Source: Oscillospiraceae bacterium
GTDB lineage: Bacteria; Bacillota; Clostridia; Oscillospirales; Ruminococcaceae
Reading direction: 5' to 3'
Length of the DNA: 64,000 bases
NCBI GenBank assembly: GCA_017518255.1
Contig: JAFWVK010000040.1
Coordinates: 1 to 64,000 of the forward strand
Shown: positions 43,767 through 52,567 of the stretch, one piece after another
Layout of the letters: the number at the start of each line of letters is the position of its first letter
Position numbering within the stretch: the first letter of the stretch is position 1
Notes under the pieces: model-generated
Told to the model about the DNA's origin: nothing
Databases searched by the model: none
What the model saw: only the letters and a program-made list of their open reading frames with translations
Program-made: the position numbers and the translations under genes

Positions 43767-44552
43767 TTATCGTCCGATCAGCTGATCCCATGTCAGATTT
43801 TTCTTTCCTAGAGAATTTTCGGTATAATACTGCAAAATCAACTGAGCATCGTCAACAGTAATTTTCCTGTCCTCTACAACATCTGCGGCAGAAAATGCAT
43901 CCTCTGATAAGCCGAATCCTTTTTGAGACAAATAATCAGTATATGCCTGAAGTGCAATCTGTGCATCGTCAATGCTCACCGAACCGTCATGATCCGGATC
44001 GCCGAGCGCACTATTCCGGACTCTGGGATATCTTGTAAGGATATAATTGGTTTCAACATCATACACCTGTGCATTTGTCAGCGTTCTCTCCCAGTGAACG
44101 GTCCCGCCGTAGTTTCCTTCCGCAATCACGACGCCGGTATCCGTCACTTCCAGAATGATAACGGAATGCGAGTCATTGTTGATGCGCAGAATATCACCGG
44201 GATACACTGCACCGAATGTGTTCAGCTGACGAGCAGGAAGACTTCCGAACGCTGCATCGCTGAGCATAAACGAAAAGCCCGCGCATCCGTATCCGCCGCC
44301 GTAGATACCGCCTTTCCACTGATAAAAATTGTCATTTGTATACGGCGTACCTTCCGGATAGCTCTTTTTGAACGCGATCATCGCCGAATAGACAGCAGAC
44401 GGAGACAAATCCGGATCTGCTGCAATCTGCGATTCTGCCTTTGAGGCTTCCAAACCGAAAGTAACTGCCTCTGCCGCCAGCGGACAGCATACCGCCGGAA
44501 CCGCAAACAACCATGCACATCCGCACAGTAAAAAACGGATTGATCGTTTCAT
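43767..44552 (-). CDS. Secreted NlpC/P60-like protein with C-terminal dockerin
   Basis: A 261-residue protein with a signal peptide (FLLCGCAWLFAVPAVCC, then LAAEA). The domain at about residues 40-180 has a candidate catalytic Cys in YGCAGFSF and His in NDSHSVIILEVTD, the order of NlpC/P60 or CHAP amidases. From about 190 a two-repeat dockerin begins: DPDHDGSVSIDDAQIALQAY and AADVVEDRKITVDDAQLILQY, the first with a full calcium loop. The start MKRSIRF is preceded by GGAGGTGC. The role may be cell-wall or peptide cleavage on a cohesin-bearing complex; that is inference. Confidence 0.78.
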   Translation of the reverse strand: MKRSIRFLLCGCAWLFAVPAVCCPLAAEAVTFGLEASKAESQIAADPDLSPSAVYSAMIAFKKSYPEGTPYTNDNFYQWKGGIYGGGYGCAGFSFMLSDAAFGSLPARQLNTFGAVYPGDILRINNDSHSVIILEVTDTGVVIAEGNYGGTVHWERTLTNAQVYDVETNYILTRYPRVRNSALGDPDHDGSVSIDDAQIALQAYTDYLSQKGFGLSEDAFSAADVVEDRKITVDDAQLILQYYTENSLGKKNLTWDQLIGR

Positions 44553-44647
44553 TTCAAGCACCTCCAATGTCAATTTAGCCGTTTTTCTTCCGGAATCTGC
44601 TGCTTATATTATACAATATATCCTTTTCTGTGTCAAGGGCAAATTGC

Positions 44648-44676
44648 TTGACTTTCCCGGAAATCTGTGATATAAT
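44648..44676 (+). promoter_or_regulatory. Promoter of the TM1266-like gene
   Basis: TTGACT and TATAAT are spaced by 17 bases, 28 bases ahead of the start codon. It may also feed the downstream hydE-nif-hyp operon through the leader at 44953-45170. Confidence 0.8.
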
Positions 44677-44703
44677 AATTCCGTACACAGCGAGGTGAAC
44701 GAT

Positions 44704-44952
44704 ATGAATACCAGAACGGCGGTTATCGCAATCATCGTGAAAAACAGCAATTCTGCGGAGGAAATCAATGCGCTGCTCCATGTATACGCAGAATATATCA
44801 TCGGCAGAATGGGCATTCCGTTCCGCGAAAAAAAGCTCAATCTCATCAGCATTGCCATTGATGCACCACAGGATATCATCAATACACTTGCCGGAAAAAT
44901 CGGCAGAATTGACGGTGTAGAAGCTAAAACCGTATACGCCCCGCTTGACTGA
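44704..44952 (+). CDS. TM1266-type putative iron-hydrogenase system regulator
   Basis: An 82-residue ACT-like protein. The pattern TRTAVIAIIVKNSNSAEEIN followed by YAEYIIGRMGIPFREKKLNL and the end KIGRIDGVEAKTVYAP matches the small TM1266 family found in [FeFe]-hydrogenase maturation operons and presumed to be regulatory. GCGAGGTG lies upstream of the ATG; GTG at 44695 is an alternative start. It directly precedes the structured leader of hydE, so it may sense or control the pathway. The molecular function of the family is not established. Confidence 0.85.
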   Translation: MNTRTAVIAIIVKNSNSAEEINALLHVYAEYIIGRMGIPFREKKLNLISIAIDAPQDIINTLAGKIGRIDGVEAKTVYAPLD

Positions 44953-45035
44953 CACAGAGCATTCCTGTCCACTCCGAAAGCATTCCCTGACGGAGCTGCA
45001 CAGATACAGCGGAAAGTAAACAATTATTATAACCT

Positions 45036-45146
45036 GTCTCCTGACTTTTAAAAGCCGAAATCGCTTTGAGAGGAAAGAACGGCAGTCTCCGAACCGAACC
45101 GTAAGGGGGCAGTCTGTTTCAGGCGACAGACTGCTCCCCTTTTTTT
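45036..45146 (+). promoter_or_regulatory. Candidate riboswitch or attenuator ahead of hydE
   Basis: The terminator at 45105-45146 ends only 24 bases before the hydE start, leaving no room for a promoter in between. GCAGTCT occurs twice, at 45082-45088 and in the terminator 5' arm (45109-45115); both can pair with AGACTGC in its 3' arm (45129-45135), so two exclusive folds are possible. Upstream, GCCG (45054-45057) can pair with CGGC (45080-45083), while GAGA (45068-45071) can pair with TCTC (45086-45089), a pseudoknot order. I do not recognise a known riboswitch class. Aptamer identity and ligand are unknown. Confidence 0.55.
45105..45146 (+). terminator. Terminator in the hydE leader
   Basis: GGGG(G)CAGTCTGT pairs with ACAGACTGCTCCCC around TTCAGGCG, followed by seven T. 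Confidence 0.92.
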
Positions 45147-45170
45147 ACTCCGAACACAAGGCGGTGAAAC

Positions 45171-46244
45171 ATGATGCAAACCTCGAATAAAGAGCTGATC
45201 CTCCGGCTCTGCGAACAGCGCACACTGACAAAGCAGGAATGGGTTTCCCTGCTGACCGGCTTTACGGATGAAGACCGGGCATTCGCTGCCGAAACCGCAC
45301 GCGGAATCAGCCGGAACCACTTCGGGAACCGGGTTTTCATCCGCGGCATCATTGAATTTTCCAATTACTGCAAAAACGACTGCCTCTACTGCGGCATCCG
45401 GCGCTCAAATCCGAATGCACAGCGGTACCGTCTGACAGATGACGAAATACTGGAATGCTGCGCGGAAGGCTATGAGATCGGATACCGGACATTTGTCCTG
45501 CAAAGCGGTGAAGACCTAACCTACACTGCCGAACGGATTGCCGCACTTGTCCGACGCATCAAAGCTTCTTTTCCGGACTGTGCTGTGACGCTTTCCCTCG
45601 GAGAAAAAGAATACGAAGAATACGCAATGATGCGCGAAGCAGGCGCCGACCGCTATCTGCTCCGGCACGAGACTGCAAATGCGGCACATTATGCAAAACT
45701 GCATCCTGAAAAAATGTCCTATGCGCACAGAATGAAATGTCTCGAAGATCTGAAGTCGCTCGGTTTCCAGACCGGTGCCGGCATGATGATCGGCGCACCG
45801 TTTCAGACGGCAGAGCATCTGGCAGAGGATATGCTGTTTTTACGTTCATTCGAGCCGCACATGATCGGCATGGGACCTTTTCTGCCGCATAAGGATACCC
45901 CCTTTGCCGCTGAGCCAAAAGGATCTTATGAGATGACACTTTTTCTGCTGAGCCTCTGCCGCATCATGCTGCCGAATGTTCTGCTGCCGGCTACGACCGC
46001 ACTCGGTACAATCCGTCCGCAAGGCCGCGAACAGGGAATTCTGGCGGGTGCAAATGTCATTATGCCGAATCTCTCCCCGACGGCAGTCCGGAAAAAATAT
46101 ATGCTCTACGACAATAAAATCTGCACGGAAGACCGCTCGGCAGACTGCCGTTTCTGTCTGCAACAGCGCATGAAATCCATCGGTTATGAAATTTCCGTAA
46201 CAAGAGGAGATTATCAGGATGAAGAAAATCGCGATCTACGGTAA
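45171..46244 (+). CDS. hydE: [FeFe]-hydrogenase maturase HydE (radical SAM)
   Basis: A 357-residue radical SAM enzyme. In [FeFe]-hydrogenase maturation HydE acts on the HydG iron-cyanide-carbonyl product to help build the two-iron subcluster. The SAM-cluster motif CKNDCLYCGIRRSN lies near residue 62, followed by FVLQSGEDL, AVTLSLGEKEYEEY, ADRYLLRHETAN and GAGMMIGAPFQT, all HydE hallmarks. The secondary cluster Cys set KICTEDRSADCRFC is kept near 318-331. Start is ATG 45171 or 45174 after AAGGCGG. The gene overlaps the next one by 26 bases. No hydF or hydG is in the window. Confidence 0.93.
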   Translation: MMQTSNKELILRLCEQRTLTKQEWVSLLTGFTDEDRAFAAETARGISRNHFGNRVFIRGIIEFSNYCKNDCLYCGIRRSNPNAQRYRLTDDEILECCAEGYEIGYRTFVLQSGEDLTYTAERIAALVRRIKASFPDCAVTLSLGEKEYEEYAMMREAGADRYLLRHETANAAHYAKLHPEKMSYAHRMKCLEDLKSLGFQTGAGMMIGAPFQTAEHLAEDMLFLRSFEPHMIGMGPFLPHKDTPFAAEPKGSYEMTLFLLSLCRIMLPNVLLPATTALGTIRPQGREQGILAGANVIMPNLSPTAVRKKYMLYDNKICTEDRSADCRFCLQQRMKSIGYEISVTRGDYQDEENRDLR

Positions 46245-46980
46245 AGGCGGAATCGGGAAATCCACGATTTCCTGCAATGTATCCGCAGCGCTTGCAGCAA
46301 AAGGACTGCGCGTCCTGCAAATCGGCTGCGACCCGAAAGCGGATTCCACCGCCCTGCTGCACGGCGGCAGAAGAATTCCGACCGTTCTGGAAACCGAGCG
46401 GCAGGCCGGAAGCAGCTTGACACTGGAGGATATTGTTTATCAGGGGGAAAACGGTGTACTCTGCGCAGAAGCGGGCGGCCCGCTCCCAGGTGTGGGGTGC
46501 GCCGGCAGAGGTATTATCAATGCGCTTGAAACTCTGAAACGCCTCAAAGCATATGAAATCTATCAGCCGGATCTCGTCATCTATGATGTTCTCGGCGACG
46601 TCGTCTGCGGCGGGTTTTCCATGCCGATGCGCAGCGGATATGCCGACAAGGTGTTTATTGTGACTTCCGGCGAAAAAATGGCGAAATATGCTGCGGGAAA
46701 TATCTGCATGGCAGTACGGAATTTTCAGAGCAGAGGGTATGCTTCACTCGGCGGTCTGATTCTGAACCGCCGCGGCGCAGAACATGAGGATACAGCCGTG
46801 CAGCAGCTTGCAGACGATTTTGATACAGATATCATCGGCACACTGGATTACAGCGCAGATATCGCTGCTGCCGAAAAGCATGACTGCACCGTTGCAAAGC
46901 TGTTCCCGGAAAGCCCCGCGGTAAAGCAGTTCGATGCCATCTCAGAAGCGCTGCTGACCGCCTTCGGTAACAGATTATGA
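46219..46980 (+). CDS. NifH-like ATP-dependent iron protein 1
   Basis: A 253-residue homologue of nitrogenase Fe protein, an ATPase that passes electrons to a NifD/NifK-type partner. P-loop [10 protein letters not shown] (residues 7-16), CDPKADST switch region (37-44), and both [4Fe-4S] ligands are kept: Cys94 in GVGCAGRG and Cys130 in DVVCGGF. It reads slightly shorter than classic NifH (about 270-290). It starts inside the end of hydE (26-base overlap) and its stop overlaps the next start by four bases, so it is coupled on both sides. The electron acceptor is presumably the adjacent D1/K1 pair. Confidence 0.92.
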   Translation: MKKIAIYGKGGIGKSTISCNVSAALAAKGLRVLQIGCDPKADSTALLHGGRRIPTVLETERQAGSSLTLEDIVYQGENGVLCAEAGGPLPGVGCAGRGIINALETLKRLKAYEIYQPDLVIYDVLGDVVCGGFSMPMRSGYADKVFIVTSGEKMAKYAAGNICMAVRNFQSRGYASLGGLILNRRGAEHEDTAVQQLADDFDTDIIGTLDYSADIAAAEKHDCTVAKLFPESPAVKQFDAISEALLTAFGNRL

Positions 46981-48287
46981 ACGCCGCCTATGAAAAACCG
47001 CGCAGCATCCGGATTGCCGATGCAAATCCTTCCGTTTTTTTTGCATCGGGACTGGAATACAATCCCCCCGTGCGCGGTATGTGGAATATTGTGCATACCG
47101 GAATGCTGATTCCGGGCGCACATCAGATTTTTGCCTGTGCGCAGGGCTGTCTGCGCGGTGTAATTCTGACCGCTGCCGAAATGAATGCCCTTGACCGCAT
47201 GAGCTGGATTTCCGTTTCCGAGCAGGACATGTATGACGGAACCCTTGAAACAGATATCATAGACGGCTGCACGGATATTCTGCACAAACTTCCGTACAGA
47301 CCGCCGGTCGTACTGCTGTTTCTCAGCTGTATTCACCTGTTTGCAGGTGTCGATTTTGAGATAATCCTGACGGAACTGCGTTCCCGCTTTCCCGAAACCG
47401 AATTTACGGACTGCTACATGACACCGACCATGCGGCAGACCATGCCCCCTGCTTTCAAAATGGCTGCGCAGCTCTATGCACCGCTGAAGCCGCGCCCGAA
47501 AAATCCGCGTGCTGTCGCTATACTTGGAAACGACCGTGCAACAGACGAACGTTCGGAGCTTGTCCGGCTTATCCGGCAAAACGGCTTCAGGCTGCATGAT
47601 CTCACACTTTGCAGGACATACGAAGAATATCAGCAAATTGCCGAAAGTGCGCTCGGAATCAGTTATACACCCGCCGGAAAGTTTGCCGGTGAAGAAGCGG
47701 AACGGCGTCTGGGTATTCCGCATCTGCACATTCCCGCTTCTTTTGATTATTCCGAAATCACGGCAAACTACTGGCTGCTCTGCGATTCACTCGGCATCCC
47801 CTGCCCGGATTTTTCGGCGGAGATTGCCGCAGCGGACAATGCACTCGACCGCAGCTGTGCAATCATCGGCGATACGCCTGTTGCAATTGATTTCACGGCT
47901 GTCACACGTCCCTTTGAACTCGCAAAACTGCTGACAGAGCACGGTTTCAGCGTCCGGTATATCATTGCCGATACCGCCTCTGACGAACAGGCTGCATTTC
48001 AGTGGCTCGCAGAGCACTGCCCCGACCTCGAAATCTTCTCGGCAGTGAACGTCAATATGCTGCATTTCCGTCAGGAAACACACGAGCCCGTCCTCGCAGT
48101 CGGACAAAAAGCTGCCTACTATTTCGCAACAGATCACTTTGTCAATATTGTTGTCAACGGCGGACTGTACGGATTTGCCGGAATTCAGGCACTTACTGAA
48201 CTGATGACGGATGCCTTTCTTACTCCGAAAGACAGCGCAAGTGTTTTGCGGCACAAGGGGATCGGCTGCGCTTCCTGCCTTCTGTAA
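46977..48287 (+). CDS. NifD-like component 1 protein (D1)
   Basis: A 436-residue homologue of the nitrogenase alpha-chain superfamily. Candidate cluster Cys are C54 and C58 (FACAQGC), C98, and C118 (FLSCIHLF, at the position of the third P-cluster Cys). The C-terminus ends in GIGCASCLL, a CxxC not usual in NifD. It shares a block with D2 (CRTYEEYQQIAES here, [13 protein letters not shown] there), so the two are paralogues. The partner is K1, nine bases after. It lacks enough similarity to call it true NifD, NifE, BchN or CfbD; substrate unknown. Confidence 0.82.
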   Translation: MNAAYEKPRSIRIADANPSVFFASGLEYNPPVRGMWNIVHTGMLIPGAHQIFACAQGCLRGVILTAAEMNALDRMSWISVSEQDMYDGTLETDIIDGCTDILHKLPYRPPVVLLFLSCIHLFAGVDFEIILTELRSRFPETEFTDCYMTPTMRQTMPPAFKMAAQLYAPLKPRPKNPRAVAILGNDRATDERSELVRLIRQNGFRLHDLTLCRTYEEYQQIAESALGISYTPAGKFAGEEAERRLGIPHLHIPASFDYSEITANYWLLCDSLGIPCPDFSAEIAAADNALDRSCAIIGDTPVAIDFTAVTRPFELAKLLTEHGFSVRYIIADTASDEQAAFQWLAEHCPDLEIFSAVNVNMLHFRQETHEPVLAVGQKAAYYFATDHFVNIVVNGGLYGFAGIQALTELMTDAFLTPKDSASVLRHKGIGCASCLL

Positions 48288-48301
48288 AGGAGAGAATGTG
48301 C

Positions 48302-49444
48302 ATGAAAAATGTATCGAGAATCATCCCCTGCTATGCCGCGGATACCTCCGGTGTCTGCTCTGCGCTCTATGAACTTGGCGGCATGACGGTTGTCCACGAT
48401 GCTTCCGGCTGCAATTCCACCTATGCCACGCATGATGAACCACGCTGGTACGACCGGCAGTCCCTGATCTTTATTTCCGCGCTGACCGAAATGGACGCAA
48501 TCATGGGCAATGACGAAAAACTGATTGCGGATGTCGTTTCCGCAGCACACGACCGGAATCCGGCATTTATCGCTGTCTGCGGCTCTCCGATGCCGATGAT
48601 GACCGGTGTGGATTTTGATGCCGCAGCAGCAGAAATCGAGCGGCGCTCCGGCATCCGGACATTTGCCATGCACACAAACGGCACACATTCCTATATCAAC
48701 GGTGCATCGGAAGCGCTCTATACCATTGCAAAAGAATATGTCCGGGATATCCCGAAGGCTGCCGGAACAGGGGTGAATATCCTCGGCGCAACGCCGCTGG
48801 ATTTCGGACTCGGCGGAACCGCCGCAAGTCTGCGGCAATGGCTGCATGAAAACGGGTTCTCTGCCGTATCCTGCTTTGCAATGGGTGATTCGCTTGATTC
48901 GCTGAAAAAAGCAGCATCCGCAAAGGTCAGCCTCGTCATCTCACAGACCGGCATACCGGCAGCACAATACCTCTTTGAACAGTTCGGAATCCCTTATGTC
49001 TGCGGGATTCCGACCGGCACCGAATTTTCAAAGATTATAGCGGATGCACTGAAAGAAGCAGCTCAGACCGGTACTCCGCTTTATCCCTGTGCAATCGGCA
49101 ATTCCGCAGACCGCGGAGATATCACAGTGATCGGAGAAAGTATTTCCGCCTGTTCCGCCGCCGCAGAGCTGCATCTGCAAACCGGCAGGAAAACCCGTGT
49201 CATCTGTCCGCTGCCGTTTGAGCCTGCCTGTATGAACGGTGCTTTGGAATCCCCTGCCTCGGAAGAAGAAATCGAACGGGAACTGGCTGCGTATATTCCG
49301 GAAATCATCGCAGCCGATCCGCTTTACCGGATGATCTGTCCGCCGCAGGCAAAATTCCTTGAGCTGCCGCACTATGCTTTTTCCGGGCGCTGCTTTGACA
49401 AACGCATCCCGGATTATGTAAACCCGAATCTTTTCAGGCTTTGA
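48302..49444 (+). CDS. NifK-like component 1 protein (K1)
   Basis: A 380-residue beta-type subunit. The N-terminal region has Cys10, Cys19 (DTSGVCSALYELGG), Cys37 (DASGCNSTYATHDEPRW) and Cys93 (AVCGSP), so the three Cys corresponding to the nitrogenase beta P-cluster set are all present. The THDEPRW block is typical of a Clostridia group of nitrogenase-like proteins. ATG 48302 is preferred because AAAGGAG is nine bases upstream of it; the ATG at 48296 is too close. K1 should dimerise with D1. Confidence 0.85.
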   Translation: MKNVSRIIPCYAADTSGVCSALYELGGMTVVHDASGCNSTYATHDEPRWYDRQSLIFISALTEMDAIMGNDEKLIADVVSAAHDRNPAFIAVCGSPMPMMTGVDFDAAAAEIERRSGIRTFAMHTNGTHSYINGASEALYTIAKEYVRDIPKAAGTGVNILGATPLDFGLGGTAASLRQWLHENGFSAVSCFAMGDSLDSLKKAASAKVSLVISQTGIPAAQYLFEQFGIPYVCGIPTGTEFSKIIADALKEAAQTGTPLYPCAIGNSADRGDITVIGESISACSAAAELHLQTGRKTRVICPLPFEPACMNGALESPASEEEIERELAAYIPEIIAADPLYRMICPPQAKFLELPHYAFSGRCFDKRIPDYVNPNLFRL

Positions 49445-49471
49445 AACAATTCTAAAAGGGAGAACCCTCTT

Positions 49472-50236
49472 ATGATTAAAATAGCAATCTACGGCAAAGG
49501 CGGAATCGGAAAATCGACCTGCACTGCAAATCTTTCCGCCGCATTTGCTTCACTCGGAAAAAAAGTAATCCAGATCGGCTGCGACCCGAAGGCGGATTCA
49601 ACCGTGAATCTGCTGAACGGAAAGCCCCTCACGCCGGTCATGGATTATATGCGGATGCATGACGATGAACCGGAGGATATCTCTGTTATCTCCCGCACCG
49701 GATACAAAGGTGTTCTGTGTATGGAAACTGGCGGTCCGACACCGGGGCTGGGCTGCGCCGGACGCGGTATTATCACAACTTTTAATCTGCTGAAGCAACT
49801 TGAACTGTTTGAACAGTATCAGCCGGATGTTGTTCTGTACGATGTGCTTGGCGATGTTGTCTGCGGCGGATTCGCCGCACCGATCCGTGAGGGCTATGCT
49901 TCAAAAGTTCTGATTGTCACCTCAGGTGAAAAAATGGCGCTCTATGCAGCAAACAACATTCGGAATGCCGTTGAGAATTTTGCCGACCGCAGCTATGCAA
50001 AAGTACGCGGCATTATTCTGAACCGCCGGAATGTGGCGGATGAAGAAGCAAAAGTTCGTGCATTTGCAGATTCAGCGGGACTTGACATTGTTGCAGATAT
50101 CCCGCGCTCAGATGACATTATCCGCTGCGAGGATGCGGGGAAAACGGTCATTGAGGGGGCGCCGGACTGTGCTGCTGCACAGCGCTTCTTCGCCCTTGCG
50201 CAAAAACTGGCTGCGGAGGAACCGTCAGATGAATAA
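49472..50236 (+). CDS. NifH-like ATP-dependent iron protein 2
   Basis: A 254-residue second Fe-protein homologue. P-loop [10 protein letters not shown] (7-16), CDPKADST (37-44) and the cluster ligands Cys95 (GLGCAGRG) and Cys131 (DVVCGGF) are intact. It is closely related to the first NifH-like protein but differs in the C-terminal third ([16 protein letters not shown]). It opens the second H-D-K triplet, 27 bases after K1 with AAAGGGAG ahead. It overlaps D2 by eight bases. Confidence 0.92.
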   Translation: MIKIAIYGKGGIGKSTCTANLSAAFASLGKKVIQIGCDPKADSTVNLLNGKPLTPVMDYMRMHDDEPEDISVISRTGYKGVLCMETGGPTPGLGCAGRGIITTFNLLKQLELFEQYQPDVVLYDVLGDVVCGGFAAPIREGYASKVLIVTSGEKMALYAANNIRNAVENFADRSYAKVRGIILNRRNVADEEAKVRAFADSAGLDIVADIPRSDDIIRCEDAGKTVIEGAPDCAAAQRFFALAQKLAAEEPSDE

Positions 50237-51533
50237 AGCCTGCTATTTCACGGCTTCCGAGCTTGCAGAACGCGGCATCGGAAATCTTCCGGATGAACTC
50301 TGCTCTGCAAAACACATGATTTACAGTTCTCCTGCAACGCTGGACTACAACTCTCCCGGCGCCAAAGGCTTCGGGGTCAAACGGGCAGGACTGGTGATTC
50401 CCGAATCGGTCATGCTTCTGGTTGCACCGGGCTGCTGCGGACGGAACACTGCGCTGCTCAATTCTCTCGGATACAGTGAACGCTTCTTTTATCTCCTGCT
50501 GGATGATACCGATATCGTAACCGGCAGATACCTGAATAAAATTCCGAAAGCCTGCGCGGAAATCGCTGAAGAAATGAACCCGAAGCCCTCTGCAATTGTA
50601 ATCTGTGTCACCTGTGCGGATGCTTTGCTAGGAACTGATATGGATCGCGTTTGCAGAAGCTGTGAGGAAGCATCCGGAATTCCCTCCGTCCCTGCCTATA
50701 TGTATGCACTGACGCGGGAGAAGCGTCTGCCGCCGATGGCACTGGTCCGGAAATCAGTTTATTCCCTGCTGAAACCGCAGAAACGGAAATCAAACGAATG
50801 CGCGCTGCTGGGTTATTTTTCCGCACTGAACGATACCTGTGAACTCTATCCGCTGCTCCGCTCCGCCGGAATCCGGGAAATCCATGAAATCGGCAGGTGC
50901 AAGACTTTTGCCGAATATTCGGAAATCTCACGCTCCAATTTCAGCATTGTCCTCAATGCCGAGGCACGGTATGCCGCACAGGATATGCAGAAAGCACTCG
51001 GTATCCCGTTTATCGAGCTGACACGGCTGTACCGGATTGACAAAATCCGGACACAGTACCGGCTGCTCGGTCAGGCAATCGGCGCTGATCTCGATGATGC
51101 TCCTTATTATGCCGATGCAAAGAAAAAAACGGAGGAATTCCGGCTGAAATACGGCTCGCTCCGGTTCGCGGTCGGGGAATGCCTCAATGCAGACAGCTTT
51201 GAGCTTGCCCTCTCGCTTCTGGAATACGGTCACCGCGTAACGGAAATCTACGGGACAATCGGTGAACGGAATTTTGTTTTTCTGAAAAAAATAGCAGAGC
51301 ACTCACCCGAAACCAGAATTTACTCCAATCTTGATCCGAGTATGCTCTGCTATGTACGCGAACCTGAAACCGATGCAGTCATCGGAAACGATGCAATGTA
51401 TTATCATCCCGATCTGCCGGGAATCGGATTTCAGGAGGAGGCACAGCCATTCGGTTATCAGGGCGTATGTGCTTTGTTCTCGCAACTGGATGCAGCGCTC
51501 GAAGCGAATAAACGGCAGGAGGTGCAGGAATGA
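50229..51533 (+). CDS. NifD-like component 1 protein (D2)
   Basis: A 434-residue alpha-type subunit. The start is the ATG overlapping the preceding stop; the open frame continues 66 codons upstream inside the NifH-like gene. Candidate cluster Cys are C69 and C70 (APGCCGRN), then C126 and C129 ([13 protein letters not shown]), the region of the second and third alpha-chain ligands. It is a paralogue of D1, sharing the CKTFAEY block, but has no C-terminal CxxC. It is coupled to K2 by ATGA. Confidence 0.82.
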   Translation: MNKACYFTASELAERGIGNLPDELCSAKHMIYSSPATLDYNSPGAKGFGVKRAGLVIPESVMLLVAPGCCGRNTALLNSLGYSERFFYLLLDDTDIVTGRYLNKIPKACAEIAEEMNPKPSAIVICVTCADALLGTDMDRVCRSCEEASGIPSVPAYMYALTREKRLPPMALVRKSVYSLLKPQKRKSNECALLGYFSALNDTCELYPLLRSAGIREIHEIGRCKTFAEYSEISRSNFSIVLNAEARYAAQDMQKALGIPFIELTRLYRIDKIRTQYRLLGQAIGADLDDAPYYADAKKKTEEFRLKYGSLRFAVGECLNADSFELALSLLEYGHRVTEIYGTIGERNFVFLKKIAEHSPETRIYSNLDPSMLCYVREPETDAVIGNDAMYYHPDLPGIGFQEEAQPFGYQGVCALFSQLDAALEANKRQEVQE

Positions 51534-52567
51534 AAAAGCTGCTCAGGCATATGTCTCCGCTGGCACCGGACGATTCGGGCGCATGCGGTGTTCTGTACGA
51601 GATGGGCGGAATCACGGTCATCTGCGATGCCGGCGGCTGCGCGGGGAATGTCTGCGGGTTCGACGAACCGCGCTGGCATGAAAAAAAATCCGCACTGTTC
51701 AGTGCCGGACTTCGGGATATGGACGCGATTCTCGGACGGGATGATATGCTTATTGACAAGCTGGCAAAAATCTGCCGGCAGATTGATGCACCCTTCACTG
51801 CAATTGTCGGGACACCGGTTCCTGCAATCATTGCGACGGATTATCATGCCCTGCAAAAAGCTGCGGAACGCAAGACGGGGCTGCCCTGCATCACAATGGA
51901 AACAGACGGCACGAAGCTGTACGATTTCGGTGAATCCCTCGCCTACGAACGGCTGTTTCGCAGATTTGCCGCAGAAAAACTGCCGGTCATTCCCGGTTCG
52001 CTCGGTATAATCGGTGCAACACCGCTCAATACCGGATTCACTAATGCAGATCCGGTCATTCGCAGCCTCGGTACACAAGAATACGCAAAAATCACCTGTT
52101 TCGGTCTGGACAGCGGACTCGATGCCGTAAGCAGAGCATCGGAATATGCGGAAATAATGGTCATCTCCCCCTCCGGACTGAAAGCGGCACAATATCTGCA
52201 CGAAACCTTCGGCACACCTTTTTCAGTCGGTTATCCCTGTCTGCCGGAAGCTGTCCTGCGGAAAACAGAATCCCTTTCCGGAAAGCGTGTTCTGATTGTT
52301 CACCAGCAGTTTGCAGCGAATACGCTTCGGCAAACACTGAAACACTGTGATACGGACTGTGCAACATGGTTTCTGCTTGACCGCAGCTTTGCGGAACCGG
52401 GCGATTTCCGGATTACAGACGAGGAAATGCTGGCAGAAGCCGCGCCGCATTATGATGTCATCATTGCCGACAGGGTTTTGCACCGGATCGTCCCGCATTA
52501 TTCCGGGCTATGGATTGATTTTCCGCATGATGCCGTGTCCGGATCCGCAGAACGGGGTACGCTGTGA
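51530..52567 (+). CDS. NifK-like component 1 protein (K2)
   Basis: A 345-residue beta-type subunit, a paralogue of K1. DDSGACGVLYEMGG and AGGCAGNVCGFDEPRW keep Cys19 and Cys37 and add Cys32 and Cys42, but the position equivalent to K1 Cys93 is Val (AIVGTPVPA). The loss of one cluster ligand suggests a different cluster type or a scaffold role. It starts four bases inside D2 and its stop overlaps the hypF GTG, which links the Nif-like and Hyp genes at translation. Confidence 0.85.
   Translation: MKKLLRHMSPLAPDDSGACGVLYEMGGITVICDAGGCAGNVCGFDEPRWHEKKSALFSAGLRDMDAILGRDDMLIDKLAKICRQIDAPFTAIVGTPVPAIIATDYHALQKAAERKTGLPCITMETDGTKLYDFGESLAYERLFRRFAAEKLPVIPGSLGIIGATPLNTGFTNADPVIRSLGTQEYAKITCFGLDSGLDAVSRASEYAEIMVISPSGLKAAQYLHETFGTPFSVGYPCLPEAVLRKTESLSGKRVLIVHQQFAANTLRQTLKHCDTDCATWFLLDRSFAEPGDFRITDEEMLAEAAPHYDVIIADRVLHRIVPHYSGLWIDFPHDAVSGSAERGTL

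Noticed and set aside
46219..52567. Nitrogen-fixation operon
   Set aside because: There is no NifB, NifU or NifS, the alpha and beta chains are short and lack recognisable FeMo-cofactor ligands, and hyp/hydE genes are linked instead. Nitrogenase-like is supported; N2 fixation is not.
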